Shown: positions 8,751 through 18,354, counted from the stretch's first letter. The stretch: DNA of 64,000 nt from Streptomonospora sp. PA3 (GCF_009728995.1 NZ_VTZW01000020.1:122201-186200); one strand, 5' to 3'. Made by a program: numbers and translations. Notes: generated by a model from the sequence alone, not told the origin.

Positions 8751-10205
8751 CTAGTCACGGCCGATGTAGCTCATGACGTGCTTGATCCGGGTGTAGTCCT
8801 CCAGGCTGTAGAGGGAGAGGTCCTTGCCGTAGCCGGAGTGCTTGAATCCGCCGTGCGGCATTTCGGCGATGAGCGGGATGTGGGTGTTGATCCACACGCA
8901 CCCGAAGTCCAGGCGGCGCGAGACCCGCAGCGCGCGGCCGTGGTCGCGGGTCCACACGCTTGACGCCAGACCATAGCGGACGGAGTTGGCCCACTGCACC
9001 GCGGTGTCCTCGTCGCTGAAGCGCTGCACGGTGATCACCGGGCCGAAGATCTCGTCGGTGACCATCTCGTCACCCTGGCGCAGGTCGGAGACCACGGTGG
9101 GCGCGTAGAAGTAGCCCTGGGCGCCGACGCGCCGCCCGCCCGCCATGACCCGTGCGTGCTCGGGCGCGCGCTCGACGAACCCGGTGACGCGCTCCAGCTG
9201 CGCGGCGTTGTTCAGCGGGCCGTAGGCGGCGTCGGTGTCGTCGGGGGAGCCCGTTTTTGTCTTGGCGGCGTGCTCGGCCAGCGCCGCCGCGAGGTCGTCG
9301 TGCACCCCGGGGCCGGCGATGACGCGCGTGGCGGCCGTGCAGTCCTGGCCGGCGTTGAAGTAGCCGGCCTCGGCGATGCCCTCGGCGGCCTTCTCCACGT
9401 CGGCGTCGTCGAAGACGATGACCGGCGCCTTGCCGCCCAGCTCGAGGTGCAGGCGCTTGAGGTCCTTGGAGCCCTCCCGGGCGACCTCCAGCCCGGCGCG
9501 GGTGGACCCGGTCAGCGAGATCAGCCGCGGCACGGGGTGGTCGACCAGGGCGCGCCCGGTGTCGCGGTCGCCGGTGACGACGTTGAACACGCCGGGCGGC
9601 AGGAACTCGGCGGCGATCTCGGCCAGCAGCAGCGTGGAGACCGGGGTGGTGTCGGAGGGCTTGAGGACGACGGTGTTGCCGGCCGCCAGCGCGGGGCCGA
9701 TCTTCCAGGAGGCCATCGCCATGGGGTAGTTCCACGGCGTGATCTGGCCGACGGGGCCGATGGGCTCGCGGCGGATCCAGGAGGTGTGGTCGGCCATGTA
9801 CTCGCCGGCCGCCTTGCCTTCCAGGTTGCGGGCCGCGCCGGCGAAGAAGCGCAGCGCGTCGGTGACCTGCCAGAGCTCCTCGTCCCTGGTGAGCTGCACG
9901 GGTTTGCCGCAGTTGGCGACCTCGGCGGCGACCAGTTCGTCGGCGCGCTCCTCGACCGCGTCGGCGAAGCGGTTGAGGGCGATCTGCCGCTCGGCGGGGG
10001 TGCTGTCGCGCCATCCGCCGTCGAAGGCGGCCTGTGCGGCGCTGAAAGCCGCGTCGACGTCGGCCTGGCCGGAGAGCGCCGCCTGCGCGAACACCTCGCC
10101 GGTCGCCGGGTCGATCAGGTCGCTGGTACGCCCGTCCGCGGCGTCGACGTACTCGCCGTTGATGAAGTTGCGCAACCGCTTGGGGCGGCTCGACTGCTCT
10201 TGCAC
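8751..10205 (-). CDS. Gamma-aminobutyraldehyde-type dehydrogenase
   Basis: This 484-residue NAD(P)-dependent aldehyde dehydrogenase has the catalytic cysteine in NAGQDCTA and the general-base glutamate in LELGGKAP. The NAD-binding segments TPWNYPMAMASWK and SLTGSTRAG are also present. The GQDCTA context is characteristic of gamma-aminobutyraldehyde dehydrogenases (PatD/YdcW group), which convert the aldehyde from putrescine deamination to GABA. It leads the polyamine operon and faces a divergent aminotransferase that could supply the aldehyde. GTG 10205 was selected because GGAGGA lies 6-7 nt before it; upstream in-frame starts have no such site. Confidence 0.9.
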   Translation of the reverse strand: MQEQSSRPKRLRNFINGEYVDAADGRTSDLIDPATGEVFAQAALSGQADVDAAFSAAQAAFDGGWRDSTPAERQIALNRFADAVEERADELVAAEVANCGKPVQLTRDEELWQVTDALRFFAGAARNLEGKAAGEYMADHTSWIRREPIGPVGQITPWNYPMAMASWKIGPALAAGNTVVLKPSDTTPVSTLLLAEIAAEFLPPGVFNVVTGDRDTGRALVDHPVPRLISLTGSTRAGLEVAREGSKDLKRLHLELGGKAPVIVFDDADVEKAAEGIAEAGYFNAGQDCTAATRVIAGPGVHDDLAAALAEHAAKTKTGSPDDTDAAYGPLNNAAQLERVTGFVERAPEHARVMAGGRRVGAQGYFYAPTVVSDLRQGDEMVTDEIFGPVITVQRFSDEDTAVQWANSVRYGLASSVWTRDHGRALRVSRRLDFGCVWINTHIPLIAEMPHGGFKHSGYGKDLSLYSLEDYTRIKHVMSYIGRD

Positions 10206-10323
10206 GGGGGGTTCCTCCGGGTCGAATGACTGACGCACGGCTGGTGCCTCTTCCGTACGATGGCAGACCCCATGGGCAGCGACAAGGGATTCCGTTGTAA
10301 AGATCATGCTTCTCAGCGGATAC

Positions 10324-10352
10324 TTGACAGAGTAGTTAAGCCTGCGACTATT
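10324..10352 (+). promoter_or_regulatory. Candidate promoter for the divergent aminotransferase
   Basis: A perfect TTGACA at 10324-10329 is followed after 17 nt by ACTATT at 10347-10352, a weak -10. The local sequence is unusually AT-rich for this window. It lies in the 202-bp divergent region between the aldehyde dehydrogenase and aminotransferase genes, about 55 nt before the aminotransferase start. No clear operator palindrome is visible besides GGTCGACC nearby. Confidence 0.45.
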
Positions 10353-10407
10353 TCACTGGGTCGACCAAACGGTCCCCGCGAATCACGACCCGTTCAGGGG
10401 GAACCAA

Positions 10408-11790
10408 GTGACAGCCCGCCAGTACGACACCTCCAGCGCGCTCCAGCAGGCGGCCCAGGACCACCTGTGGATGCACTTCACCGAGATGGCGGCCTACACC
10501 GACGCTGAGATCCCCGTCATCACCCGCGGCGAAGGCGCCTACGTCTACGACTCCCGGGGGCGGCGCCTGCTGGACGGGCTCTCCGGGCTGTTCGTCTCCC
10601 AGGCCGGCCACGGCCGCGCGGAGATCGCCGAGGCGATCGCGGCCCAGGCGCGCGAGCTGGCCTACTTCCCGATCTGGACCTACGCCCACCCCGCGGCCGT
10701 GCGCCTGGCCGAGCGGCTGGCCGAGCTGGCACCCGGTGACCTGGACCGCGTCTTCTTCACCACCAGCGGATCCGAAGCCGTCGAGAGCGCCTGGAAGCTG
10801 GCCCGGCAGTACTTCAAGGCCGTCGGGCAGCCCACCCGGCACAAGGTGATCAGCCGCGAGGTCGCCTACCACGGCACCAGCCTGGGCGCGCTGTCCATCA
10901 CCGGCGTGCAGGCCCTGAAGACGCCTTTCGAGCCGCTGGTGCCCAGCACCGTCCAGGTGCCCAACACCAACATCTACCGCGCACCCGTGCACGGCGACGA
11001 TCCCGAGGCCTTCGGCGCCTGGGCCGCCGACCAGATCGAGCACGCCATCGTGCAGAACGACCCCGAGACCGTGGCCGCCGTCTACGTCGAGCCGGTGCAG
11101 AACTCCGGCGGCTGCCTCCCGCCGCCGCCCGGCTACCTGCAGCGGGTCCGCGAGATCTGCGACCGCCACGGCGTCCTGATGGTCTCCGACGAGGTCATCT
11201 GCGCCTTCGGCCGGCTCGGCGAGTACTTCGGCGCCGAGCGCTTCGACTACGTGCCCGACATGATCACCTTCGCCAAGGGCGTGACCTCGGGCTATGTCCC
11301 CATGGGCGGGGTGATCGCGCGCAACCGGCTGGTGGAGCCCTTCCGGGAGCCCGGCAGCATGTTCGCCCACGGCATCACCTTCGGCGGCCACCCCGTCGCC
11401 GCCGCGGCCGCCCTGGCCAACCTCGACCTCTTCGAGGACGAGAAGCTGCTGGAGAACGTGCGCCGCAACGCGCCGGTGTTCCGCTCGGCGCTGGAGCGCC
11501 TGCACGACCTGCCCATCGTCGGCGACGTCCGCGGCGACGGCTACTTCTACGGCATCGAACTCGTCAAGGACAAGCAAACCCGGGAGACCTTCACCGACGA
11601 GGAGGCCACCCGGCTGCTCAAGGGCTTTCTGTCCCCCGCCCTGTTCGAGGCCGGGCTGATCTGCCGCGCCGACGACCGCGGCGACCCCGTCGTCCAGCTC
11701 TCCCCGCCGCTGATCTGCGGACCCGAGCACTTCGACGAGATCGAGTCCGTGCTGCGCGACGTGCTCACCCGCGCCTGGCAGCGCATCTGA
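10408..11790 (+). CDS. Class-III PLP aminotransferase (polyamine/putrescine type)
   Basis: This 460-residue fold-type-I aminotransferase has the PLP phosphate and ring contacts in TTSGSEAVESAWKLARQY. It also shows the metal-free class-III motif VSDEVICAFGRLG and the Schiff-base lysine in FAKGVTSGYVPMG. Length and motifs match the putrescine/polyamine-pyruvate aminotransferase (SpuC-like) group, which also includes omega-amino-acid transaminases. It is divergent from the polyamine uptake and dehydrogenase operon, so it probably deaminates an imported polyamine to the aldehyde oxidised by the neighbouring dehydrogenase. The GTG start has GGGGGAA just upstream. Confidence 0.88.
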   Translation: MTARQYDTSSALQQAAQDHLWMHFTEMAAYTDAEIPVITRGEGAYVYDSRGRRLLDGLSGLFVSQAGHGRAEIAEAIAAQARELAYFPIWTYAHPAAVRLAERLAELAPGDLDRVFFTTSGSEAVESAWKLARQYFKAVGQPTRHKVISREVAYHGTSLGALSITGVQALKTPFEPLVPSTVQVPNTNIYRAPVHGDDPEAFGAWAADQIEHAIVQNDPETVAAVYVEPVQNSGGCLPPPPGYLQRVREICDRHGVLMVSDEVICAFGRLGEYFGAERFDYVPDMITFAKGVTSGYVPMGGVIARNRLVEPFREPGSMFAHGITFGGHPVAAAAALANLDLFEDEKLLENVRRNAPVFRSALERLHDLPIVGDVRGDGYFYGIELVKDKQTRETFTDEEATRLLKGFLSPALFEAGLICRADDRGDPVVQLSPPLICGPEHFDEIESVLRDVLTRAWQRI

Positions 11791-11815
11791 GCGGCCGGCC
11801 GCACCCGGCGCCCCG

Positions 11816-11848
11816 CCCTCCCCGACGCGCGGGGGCCGACGGGGAGGG
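11816..11848 (+). terminator. Possible terminator after the aminotransferase
   Basis: CCCTCCCC at 11816-11823 pairs with GGGGAGGG at 11841-11848 across a 17-nt loop. There is no T-run, as is usual in high-GC actinomycetes. It lies 25 nt past the stop codon. Confidence 0.4.
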
Positions 11849-11866
11849 GCGCCGGGCCCCGCGCGG

Positions 11867-11872
11867 CATAAT
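11867..11872 (+). promoter_or_regulatory. -10 hexamer of a candidate leaderless mRNA (CMD gene)
   Basis: CATAAT ends 6 nt before the ATG at 11879. That spacing would place the transcription start on or next to the start codon, and no Shine-Dalgarno sequence is visible. Confidence 0.5.
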
Positions 11873-11878
11873 CGTCGG

Positions 11879-12448
11879 ATGCGCCACGGCCGGATCCACT
11901 GGTACTCCCCCGACGAGCTCACCCCCGAACAGCGGGCGATCTACGACGGCGTAGTGGCCAAGTACGGCACCGAGCCGCCCTTCGAGCTCTTCGACGAGCA
12001 GGGCCGGCTGCACGGCCCGTTCAACGCGATGCTGGCCGCGCCCGGTGTCGGCGCGTCCCTGCAGCAGCTCAGCGCGGCGGTGGGCGCACACACCTCGCTG
12101 CCGCCGCGGATCCGCGAGATCGTCATCCTCACCGTGGCCACCGCCCGCGCCAGCGCCTTCGAATGGTCGGCACACCGGCCGCTGGCGCGGGCGGCCGGGT
12201 TGAGCGAATCCGAGATCGCGGCGCTGGGCGGCCACGCGACACCGGACACGTTCGGCCCGGCCGACCGCGCCGCCCTGGAGTTCAGCCGCTCGCTGCTGCG
12301 CGACCGCGACGCCTCCGACGCCTGCCACGCGGCGGTTCGGGAGCACTTCAGCGAGGCGGGCGCGGTGGAGCTGATCACCCTGGTCGGCTACTACGAGTTC
12401 CTGGCCACCCTGCTGCGCGCACTGCGCGTCCCGCTGCCGCCGGAGTAA
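11879..12448 (+). CDS. Carboxymuconolactone decarboxylase (CMD/AhpD-like) family protein
   Basis: This 189-residue all-helical protein carries the CMD signature region. PPRIREIVILTVATARASAFEW is broken here for display as REIVILTVATARA followed by FEWSAHRPLA. The FEWxxH motif places it in the CMD family rather than the AhpD peroxidase group, because the paired CxxC cysteines are absent. Family members range from gamma-carboxymuconolactone decarboxylase to uncharacterised alkylhydroperoxidase-like proteins, so the reaction is not assignable. It stands alone between the aminotransferase and convergent lipid genes. The ATG has a -10-like hexamer rather than a ribosome site upstream. Confidence 0.82.
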   Translation: MRHGRIHWYSPDELTPEQRAIYDGVVAKYGTEPPFELFDEQGRLHGPFNAMLAAPGVGASLQQLSAAVGAHTSLPPRIREIVILTVATARASAFEWSAHRPLARAAGLSESEIAALGGHATPDTFGPADRAALEFSRSLLRDRDASDACHAAVREHFSEAGAVELITLVGYYEFLATLLRALRVPLPPE

Positions 12449-12503
12449 GCGCCGCCTCGCCGCGGACCGCCCCCGGCCGCGGCCCGCGTACCACCGCACG
12501 AGC

Positions 12504-12541
12504 GCGCGGCGGGCGGCCGGGGAGTCCGGCGCCCGCCGCGC
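12504..12541. terminator. Hairpin between convergent genes
   Basis: A perfect 12-bp inverted repeat, GCGCGGCGGGCG and CGCCCGCCGCGC, has a 14-nt loop. It lies between the stop codons of the CMD gene and the enoyl-CoA hydratase, where a bidirectional terminator is expected. Confidence 0.55.
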
Positions 12542-12560
12542 TGCCGCCCGGAAGGCGGGG

Positions 12561-13325
12561 CTATTCGCCCTTCCACTGCGGCGCGCGCTTCTCGGCGAAG
12601 GCCGCCGCGCCCTCCATGGCGTCGTGGCTGACGAAGACCGGCCCGGTGATGGCGTCCTGGCGCTCCCACATCTCGGTGCTCGGCCAGTCGTCGGACTCGG
12701 TGATGACCTGCTTGGAGACCGCGACCGACAGCGGAGCGTTGGCCGCGATGCGCGCCGCCAGCTCGCGGGCCCCCTCCAGCGCGCCGCCCGACGCGGTGAC
12801 GCTGTTGACCAGGCCCAGCTCGGCCATGCGCGGCGCCTCGACGAAGTCGCCGGTCAGCGCGAACTCCATGGCGATGTTGCGGGGGATGCGGTGCTGCAGG
12901 CGCAGCAGTCCGCCGCCGCCCGCCACCAGGCCCCGCTGGACCTCGGGGATGCCGAACTTGGCGTCCTCGGCGGCGACCACCAGGTCGCAGGCGAGCACCG
13001 CCTCGAACCCGCCGGCCAGCGCGTAGCCCTCCACGGCGGCGATAAGCGGCTTGCGCGGCGGCCGCTGGGCGAACCCGGCGAACCCGCGCCCCTCGACCGT
13101 GGGGACCTCGCCCTGCATGAACGCCTTGAGGTCCATGCCCGAGCAGAAGGTCTGCCCGGCGCCGGTGAGGACACCCACGACGAGGTCCTTGCGGGAGTCC
13201 AGCTCGTCCAGCGCCTCGGCGATGCCCCGGGCCACCGCGGCGTTGACGGCGTTCTTGGCCTGCGGGCGGTTGATGGTGATGACGGCGACGCCGTCCTCGG
13301 CGGTGAAGCTCACCTCGTCGCTCAT
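12561..13325 (-). CDS. Enoyl-CoA hydratase/isomerase (crotonase family)
   Basis: This 254-residue crotonase-fold protein has oxyanion-hole segments GAGQTFCSGMDL and YALAGGFEAVLACD. Both hydratase glutamates appear present, one in GGFE and one in FGIPEVQRGL, so a true hydratase activity on 2-enoyl-CoA is plausible. It follows the short-chain dehydrogenase by 70 nt on the same strand. Together they could catalyse hydration and 3-hydroxyacyl-CoA oxidation in beta-oxidation. A degenerate copy of the fatty-acid operator precedes the pair. Chain-length specificity is unknown. Confidence 0.88.
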   Translation of the reverse strand: MSDEVSFTAEDGVAVITINRPQAKNAVNAAVARGIAEALDELDSRKDLVVGVLTGAGQTFCSGMDLKAFMQGEVPTVEGRGFAGFAQRPPRKPLIAAVEGYALAGGFEAVLACDLVVAAEDAKFGIPEVQRGLVAGGGGLLRLQHRIPRNIAMEFALTGDFVEAPRMAELGLVNSVTASGGALEGARELAARIAANAPLSVAVSKQVITESDDWPSTEMWERQDAITGPVFVSHDAMEGAAAFAEKRAPQWKGE

Positions 13326-13395
13326 CGCGCTCCTTACTCGGGTCGGTGGGCGGACCCGGCGAGCGCGCCCGCGCCGCCCGGCCCGCCGTGAGGCA

Positions 13396-14169
13396 CTACT
13401 TCGGGGGCATCCGCAGGCCGCCGTCGAGCCGGACGACCTCGGCGTTGATGTAGCCGTTCTCCACCAGGGCGCGGGCCAGCCGCCCGAACTCGGCGGGGGT
13501 GCCCAGGCGCTTGGGGAACGGCACCGGCGCGGCCAGGCGCTGCTTGAACTCCTCGGACTCGGGCCCCTGGCCGTAGATGGGGGTGTCCAGGATGCCCGGC
13601 GCGATCGTGTTCACCCGGATGCCGGCCGCGGCCAGGTCGCGGGCCGCCGGAACCGTCATGCCGATGATCCCGCCCTTGGAGGACGAGTAGGCGATCTGGC
13701 CGATCTGGCCCTCGATCCCGGCGACGGAGGCGGTGTTGACGACGACGCCGCGCTCTCCGTCCTCGTTGGCCGGCTCGGTGGCCGACATCGCCGCCGCCGC
13801 GAGCCGCAGCACGTTGAACGTCCCGATCAGGTTGACGTCGATGACCTTCTTGTAGCTGGCCAGGTCGTGGGGGACGCCCTCCTTGTTGACGGTGCGGGTG
13901 GCCCAGCCGATGCCCGCGCACGACACCGCCGCCCGCAGCGGACGGCCGGTGTCCACGGCGGCGCGCACGGCCGCCTGCACCTGCTCCTCGTCGGAGACGT
14001 CGGTGGTGACGAACGTGCCGCCGACCTCCTTGGCCAGCGCCTCGCCGCGCTCGGCGTTCAGGTCGGCGATGACGACGGCCGCCCCCGCGGACACCAGTTC
14101 CTTGACCGTGGCTTCACCCAGCCCGCTTGCGCCGCCGGAAACCAGGGCGGCAACTCCATTCAGCTCCAT
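13396..14169 (-). CDS. Short-chain dehydrogenase, 3-hydroxyacyl-CoA dehydrogenase type
   Basis: This 257-residue classical SDR has the NAD-binding glycine motif SGGASGLG, an acidic residue after beta-2 (IADLN) favouring NAD, the NAG-equivalent SCAGIG, and the catalytic Ser-Tyr-Lys in NTASVAG and AYSSSKGG. The sequence resembles type-2 3-hydroxyacyl-CoA dehydrogenases (HSD17B10 group). That suits its position directly upstream of an enoyl-CoA hydratase. ATG 14169 is chosen because the fold starts at once and TAGAGT lies 7 nt upstream, suggesting a leaderless mRNA. A farther in-frame start at 14190 is less likely. Confidence 0.88.
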   Translation of the reverse strand: MELNGVAALVSGGASGLGEATVKELVSAGAAVVIADLNAERGEALAKEVGGTFVTTDVSDEEQVQAAVRAAVDTGRPLRAAVSCAGIGWATRTVNKEGVPHDLASYKKVIDVNLIGTFNVLRLAAAAMSATEPANEDGERGVVVNTASVAGIEGQIGQIAYSSSKGGIIGMTVPAARDLAAAGIRVNTIAPGILDTPIYGQGPESEEFKQRLAAPVPFPKRLGTPAEFGRLARALVENGYINAEVVRLDGGLRMPPK

Positions 14170-14176
14170 GTGCGGC

Positions 14177-14182
14177 ACTCTA
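14177..14182 (-). promoter_or_regulatory. -10 hexamer of a candidate leaderless mRNA (SDR gene)
   Basis: On the minus strand TAGAGT ends 7 nt before the ATG at 14169, with no ribosome binding site between. The degenerate lipid operator lies about 20 nt farther upstream. Confidence 0.45.
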
Positions 14183-14202
14183 CAGACCACGGAGGACGCC
14201 GA

Positions 14203-14219
14203 CTAGAACGAGGTTCGGT
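14203..14219 (-). promoter_or_regulatory. Degenerate copy of the ACCGAA-N5-TTCGGT operator
   Basis: Read on the minus strand this is ACCGAA-cctcg-TTCTAG. The left half-site is perfect and the right half keeps TTC. It also contains GAAC-N3-GTTC. It lies 34 nt upstream of the SDR start, in the same kind of position as the two better copies near 36.04 and 38.32 kb. Confidence 0.4.
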
Positions 14220-14347
14220 TTTTCGGCGCACGGGTTCCCGCCGCCGGTCAGGCGGTGCCCGCGCCCCGGTGCCGCGGCCGCGAAGCCGCACCGGCCATGC
14301 GGTGCCGCCGCACGAGCAGGCGGCCCGGAAGGATTGCCGGCGACCCG

Positions 14348-15409
14348 CTAGCGCGAGCGGCCGCGGATGCGGATCGGGCCGCCGATGCGGCTCTGGCGGC
14401 GGCCCTGGCGCCAGCGGGGCAGCGCGTCGCGCGCCAGGTCGGCCGCGCCGATCAGGCCGGCCTCGTTGCCCAGCTCGGCCGCCACGATCCCCGGCTCTGG
14501 CCGGTAGCCGCGGCCGGTCAGGGAGCGCCGGAACGCCCGACGCGCTGGGGCCAGCAGCAGCTCGCCGCTCTGGGAGACTCCGCCGCCGACGACGAACAGC
14601 TCCGGGTCGAAGGCCGCGGCGAGGTTGGCCAGCCCCAGGCCCAGCCAGCCGCCCGCCTCCTCCAGCAGCTCCGTACACGCCAGGTCCCCCGCGCGCGCCA
14701 GCTCGCTCACCAGCGCCCCGGTGATCAGCGACGGCGTGCCCGCCACGGCGTTGAGCAGGCCCCGCGCCACCGGCGAGTCGGCCGCGGCCAGCTCCCGCGC
14801 CTCGCGGGTGACCGCGTTGCCGCTGGCGTACTGCTCCCAGCAGCCGCGGTTGCCGCACTCGCAGCGCAGCCCGCCGGAGACCACCGTCATGTGGCCGAAC
14901 TCCCCGGCCATGCCGTGGCGGCCCCGGTAGAGCTCCCCGCCGATGACGACCGCGCCGCCGATCCCGGTGCCCAGGTTGACCACCACCGTGTCCGCGCAGT
15001 CGCGGCCGGCGCCCACGCGGGCCTCGGCCCACGCGGCCGCGTTGGCGTCGTTCTCGACCACGACCGGCAGCTGCAACCGGGTGCGCAGCGCCTCGCGGAG
15101 CGGCTCCTCGCGCCAGGACAGGTGAGGCGCGAACAGCACCGTTGCGCGCTGCTCGTCGACGAAGCCCGCCGCGCCCACGCCGACGGCCCGCACCGGGTAG
15201 TCGCGCCGCAGCTCGGCGACGACATCGCAGATGGTGTCCTCGACGACCTTCGGGCTCTTGCTGCGGTCGGGCGTCTCGGCGCGGCAGCGCGCCAGGATCC
15301 TGCCGCCGGGCGTCACCACGCCGGCGGCGATCTTGCTGCCGCCGATGTCGACGCCGATCACCAGCCCGCGGTGATGGATCCGGGCGGCGTTCTCACGCGA
15401 AGAAGCCAT
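14348..15409 (-). CDS. glk: ROK-family glucokinase
   Basis: This 353-residue kinase phosphorylates glucose, or a related sugar, with ATP. The N-terminal phosphate loop is GVDIGGSKIAAGVV; the sugar-binding and catalytic-base region contains VVENDANAAAWAE. The ROK zinc site appears as a GHM segment followed by CECGNRGCWEQYASG. Length is slightly above that of typical actinomycete GlkA because of N-terminal residues before the fold and a basic C-terminal tail (RRQSRIGG...). In Streptomyces this enzyme also supports glucose repression. It stands alone, with no sugar transporter beside it. Confidence 0.9.
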   Translation of the reverse strand: MASSRENAARIHHRGLVIGVDIGGSKIAAGVVTPGGRILARCRAETPDRSKSPKVVEDTICDVVAELRRDYPVRAVGVGAAGFVDEQRATVLFAPHLSWREEPLREALRTRLQLPVVVENDANAAAWAEARVGAGRDCADTVVVNLGTGIGGAVVIGGELYRGRHGMAGEFGHMTVVSGGLRCECGNRGCWEQYASGNAVTREARELAAADSPVARGLLNAVAGTPSLITGALVSELARAGDLACTELLEEAGGWLGLGLANLAAAFDPELFVVGGGVSQSGELLLAPARRAFRRSLTGRGYRPEPGIVAAELGNEAGLIGAADLARDALPRWRQGRRQSRIGGPIRIRGRSR

Positions 15410-15634
15410 CGTCCGGCCACTCTAACGGGGCGGCCGCTAACCTTCACCGGCCTGGTGTTCCCGCCGCTCGTGCGGCTGCCGCCGGCCGCCGTGCCGGCGG
15501 CGCCTTCGGGGCTGCCAGGGACGCCTGGAGCCCGGGCGGGATTCCGGGCGGAGTACGGGCGCGAGGCGGGAGCACGGGAACGTGCCGCCACGAGCCGGCC
15601 CGCGGCGGGCTGCGGCGGGCCGCGGCCGCCGGAG

Positions 15635-16459
15635 TCAACTCGCCCGGGTCAGCACAGCCGGATCCTCCGCCACTCCGACGGCGGCCGGGTCGGCGGGCGG
15701 CTCGAGGTCGTGGCGCCCGGCGATGAGCTCCTGGACGCGGATCTTCGCCTTGATCAGCGGGCGCCGGATCCGCAGGTCGCGGCGCTGGGCCTCGCGGAGT
15801 TTCGCCGAGTCCGCGGGGTAGCGCCAGCGCGCCCACGGCGATCCGGGGACCGCCAGCCGCACGGCCGCCACCACCGAGACTGCGGGCAGGAACACCCCGG
15901 CGAGGCCAGTCCAGATCTTGCCCTTGAGCAGGCTGACCACCGAGCCCGCGAGGTTCACCAGCACCAGCACCAGCAGCCCCGCCTGGGCTCCCGTCTGCCA
16001 GCCGCCGGGTCCCGCGGTCTGGAACCAGTCCCACCCGAAGGGCCGGAACCCCGTCAGCAGGAGTCCGGTCAGGGCGACGGCCACGAAGACCGCGTCGACC
16101 GACGCCCGGCCCTGCTCGGTCCAGTAGACGTCGCGCAGGTGCAGGATCAGCGCGAACTCGTCGAGGACCAGCGCGGCCCCGAGGCCGAACAGCCCCGCTG
16201 CCACGGCGATCGGTACGCCCTGGCGGTCGGGGATCAGCAGCGCCGCCACTCCGCCGACCAGCATCAGCCCCACGCCGAAGACCACGTGATGGATGTGCAG
16301 ACCGCCCGGCCGCAGGTTGCCCGGCCACCAGCGGACCCCTGCGCGGATCATCCGCACGCTCATCCGGATCAGCAGGAAGCCGACCACGAAGGCGACGAAG
16401 AAGCAGAACAGCGGCAGCCGGCCCGTCGCCACGACGGTGCTGCCGAACCACTCAGCCAT
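15635..16459 (-). CDS. Conserved multi-span membrane protein, function unknown
   Basis: This 274-residue protein has about six membrane spans in the first 200 residues and a basic, soluble C-terminal tail. Notable polar residues inside hydrophobic regions are HIHH in GGLHIHHVVFG and acidic residues in LVLDEFALILHLRDVYW. Such positions could bind a metal, but this is speculation. I recognise the type from actinobacterial genomes but not a function. ATG 16459 is preceded by GAGGAG at 5 nt, which excludes the much longer in-frame extension upstream. It is divergent from the DHA2 efflux gene. Confidence 0.78.
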   Translation of the reverse strand: MAEWFGSTVVATGRLPLFCFFVAFVVGFLLIRMSVRMIRAGVRWWPGNLRPGGLHIHHVVFGVGLMLVGGVAALLIPDRQGVPIAVAAGLFGLGAALVLDEFALILHLRDVYWTEQGRASVDAVFVAVALTGLLLTGFRPFGWDWFQTAGPGGWQTGAQAGLLVLVLVNLAGSVVSLLKGKIWTGLAGVFLPAVSVVAAVRLAVPGSPWARWRYPADSAKLREAQRRDLRIRRPLIKAKIRVQELIAGRHDLEPPADPAAVGVAEDPAVLTRAS

Positions 16460-16660
16460 CGGACTCCTCGAGTGCGATACCGGCCCGCAGGGGTAGAGGG
16501 GGTGGGCCATGGTTAACACTACGTGCCCAAGGCTAGGCGGGGGGCGGATCGCTGCCATGCACACCGACCGACGGCCGCGCAACGGTCGAGGGACACCGCA
16601 CGGAGACGGGGATTCGCCGGCGGCGGCGCCGGGTGACGGGCACAGGAGCGCGCCGCTAGC

Positions 16661-16696
16661 CGCCGCCACCCCTGACGGAGGCGCTGCGCGCCACGT
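16661..16696 (-). repeat. Repeat family B, copy 2 (inverted)
   Basis: The minus strand reads GTGGCGCGCAGCGCCTCCGT then CAGGGGTGGCGGCG. It matches 51998-52034 with only a few differences. It lies just before the start of the DHA2 efflux gene, so it may form part of that gene's leader. Confidence 0.6.
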
Positions 16697-16708
16697 GCGG
16701 GCGGGATC

Positions 16709-18354
16709 GTGAACCGCCTCCGCGGCAACCCGTGGGCGATCCTGCTCGCGCTGTGCACCGGGTTCTTCATGACCCTGCTGGACCTGACCATCGTCAACAT
16801 CGCCATCCCCGACATGACCCGGCAGCTGGGCGCGCCGCTGGACCTGATCATGTGGGTGATCAACGGCTACACCCTCGCGCTGGCCGTGCTGATCATCACC
16901 GCGGGGCGCCTGGGCGACCTGTTCGGGCAGCGGCGGCTCTTCCTCATCGGCGTCGCGGTGTTCACCGCCGCCTCCGCCCTGTGCGGCCTGGCCGTCGGGG
17001 TCTACACGCTGATCGCCGCGCGCGTGCTGCAAGGCGTGGGCGCCGCGATCCTGATGCCGCAGAGCATGGCGCTGGTCGTGCGGGTGTTCCCCGCCGACCG
17101 CCGCGGGGCGGCGTTGGGCGTGTGGGGCTCGGTCGCGGGCCTTGCCACCATCGCCGGCCCCACTCTGGGCGGGCTGCTGGTGAGCGCGTTCGACTGGCGG
17201 TTCATCTTCTTCGTGAACGTGCCGCTGGGCGCCGTGGCACTCGCCCTGGCCTGGGCGCTGATCCCGCGCGACCCCTCGGCGAGCGGGCGCGCCAGGCTGG
17301 ACCTGACCGGCGTGCTGCTGGCCACGGCCGCGCTGACGTGCTTGTCGTTCGGCCTGATCGAGGGCGAGCGGTTCGACTGGGGGCGCATCTACGGACCGCT
17401 GAGCATTCCGCTGCTGCTCGCGGCCTCCGCAGTGCTGTTCGCCGTGCTGGCGGTGCAGCAGCGCGCCCGGCAGCCGCGGGATCCGCTGATCCCGTTCGTG
17501 CTGTTCGCCGACCGCAACTTCGGCTTGATGAGCCTGGCCGCGGCGCTGGTGTCGGTGGCCATGCTCGGGTTCTTCCTGATGTTCTCCATCCACCTGCAGT
17601 CGGTGGCGGGGATGAGCGCCCTGGAGGCGGGGCTGACCATGGCCCCGATGTCGGTGGTGTCGATGGTGACGGCGCCGGTGGTGGGCCGCCTGATCGACCG
17701 CCTGGGCGGCAAGCACTTCCTGGCCGGCGGCAGCGCGCTGTTCGCCGGAGGGGTCGGCTGGCTCGTGTGGCTGCTGGGCGTCCAGGGCGATTGGCTCACC
17801 TACCTGCCACCGCTGCTGGTGATGGGGCTCGGCGTCGGCTCGGTGTTCGGGCCGATGAACACGCTGGCCATGTACCGGGTGCGGCCGAGCATGGCGGGCG
17901 CGGGTTCGGGGGTGCTCAACACCGTGCGCCAACTCGGGTCGGTGCTGGGGACGGCGGTCGTGGCCGCGGTGATGCAGGCGGTGCTCGCCGCGCGGCTGGC
18001 CGATCGCGCCGAGCGGCGGGCCGGGGAGCTGCCGCCGGAGGTGCGTGAGCCGTTCGTGTCCGGGCTGGTCGCGGGCGCCCGGCGCGGCGTGGAGGTCGGC
18101 GGCGCCGCGGCGGTGCGGCCGCAGCCGCCGCCGGGGGTCTCCGACGAGGTCGCCGCCCACATGGGGCGGCTGGCGGGCCAGGTGTTCCGGCACGCGTTCG
18201 TCGACACCGCGCACGTCGTCGGACTGCTGCCGGTGGCGGCGCTCGCGGCGACCTTCCTGTGTGCGCTGCTGGTGCGCGACACCCGCGAACGCCGCGGGGG
18301 CCGGAGCACGGCCGAGCCCGTGCGCTCGGCCGCCTCCGAACGACCCCGGCGCGC

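Noticed and set aside
10260..10508. 82-codon plus-strand frame in the divergent region
   Set aside because: It overlaps the promoter area and the aminotransferase start in another frame and has no ribosome site or domain.
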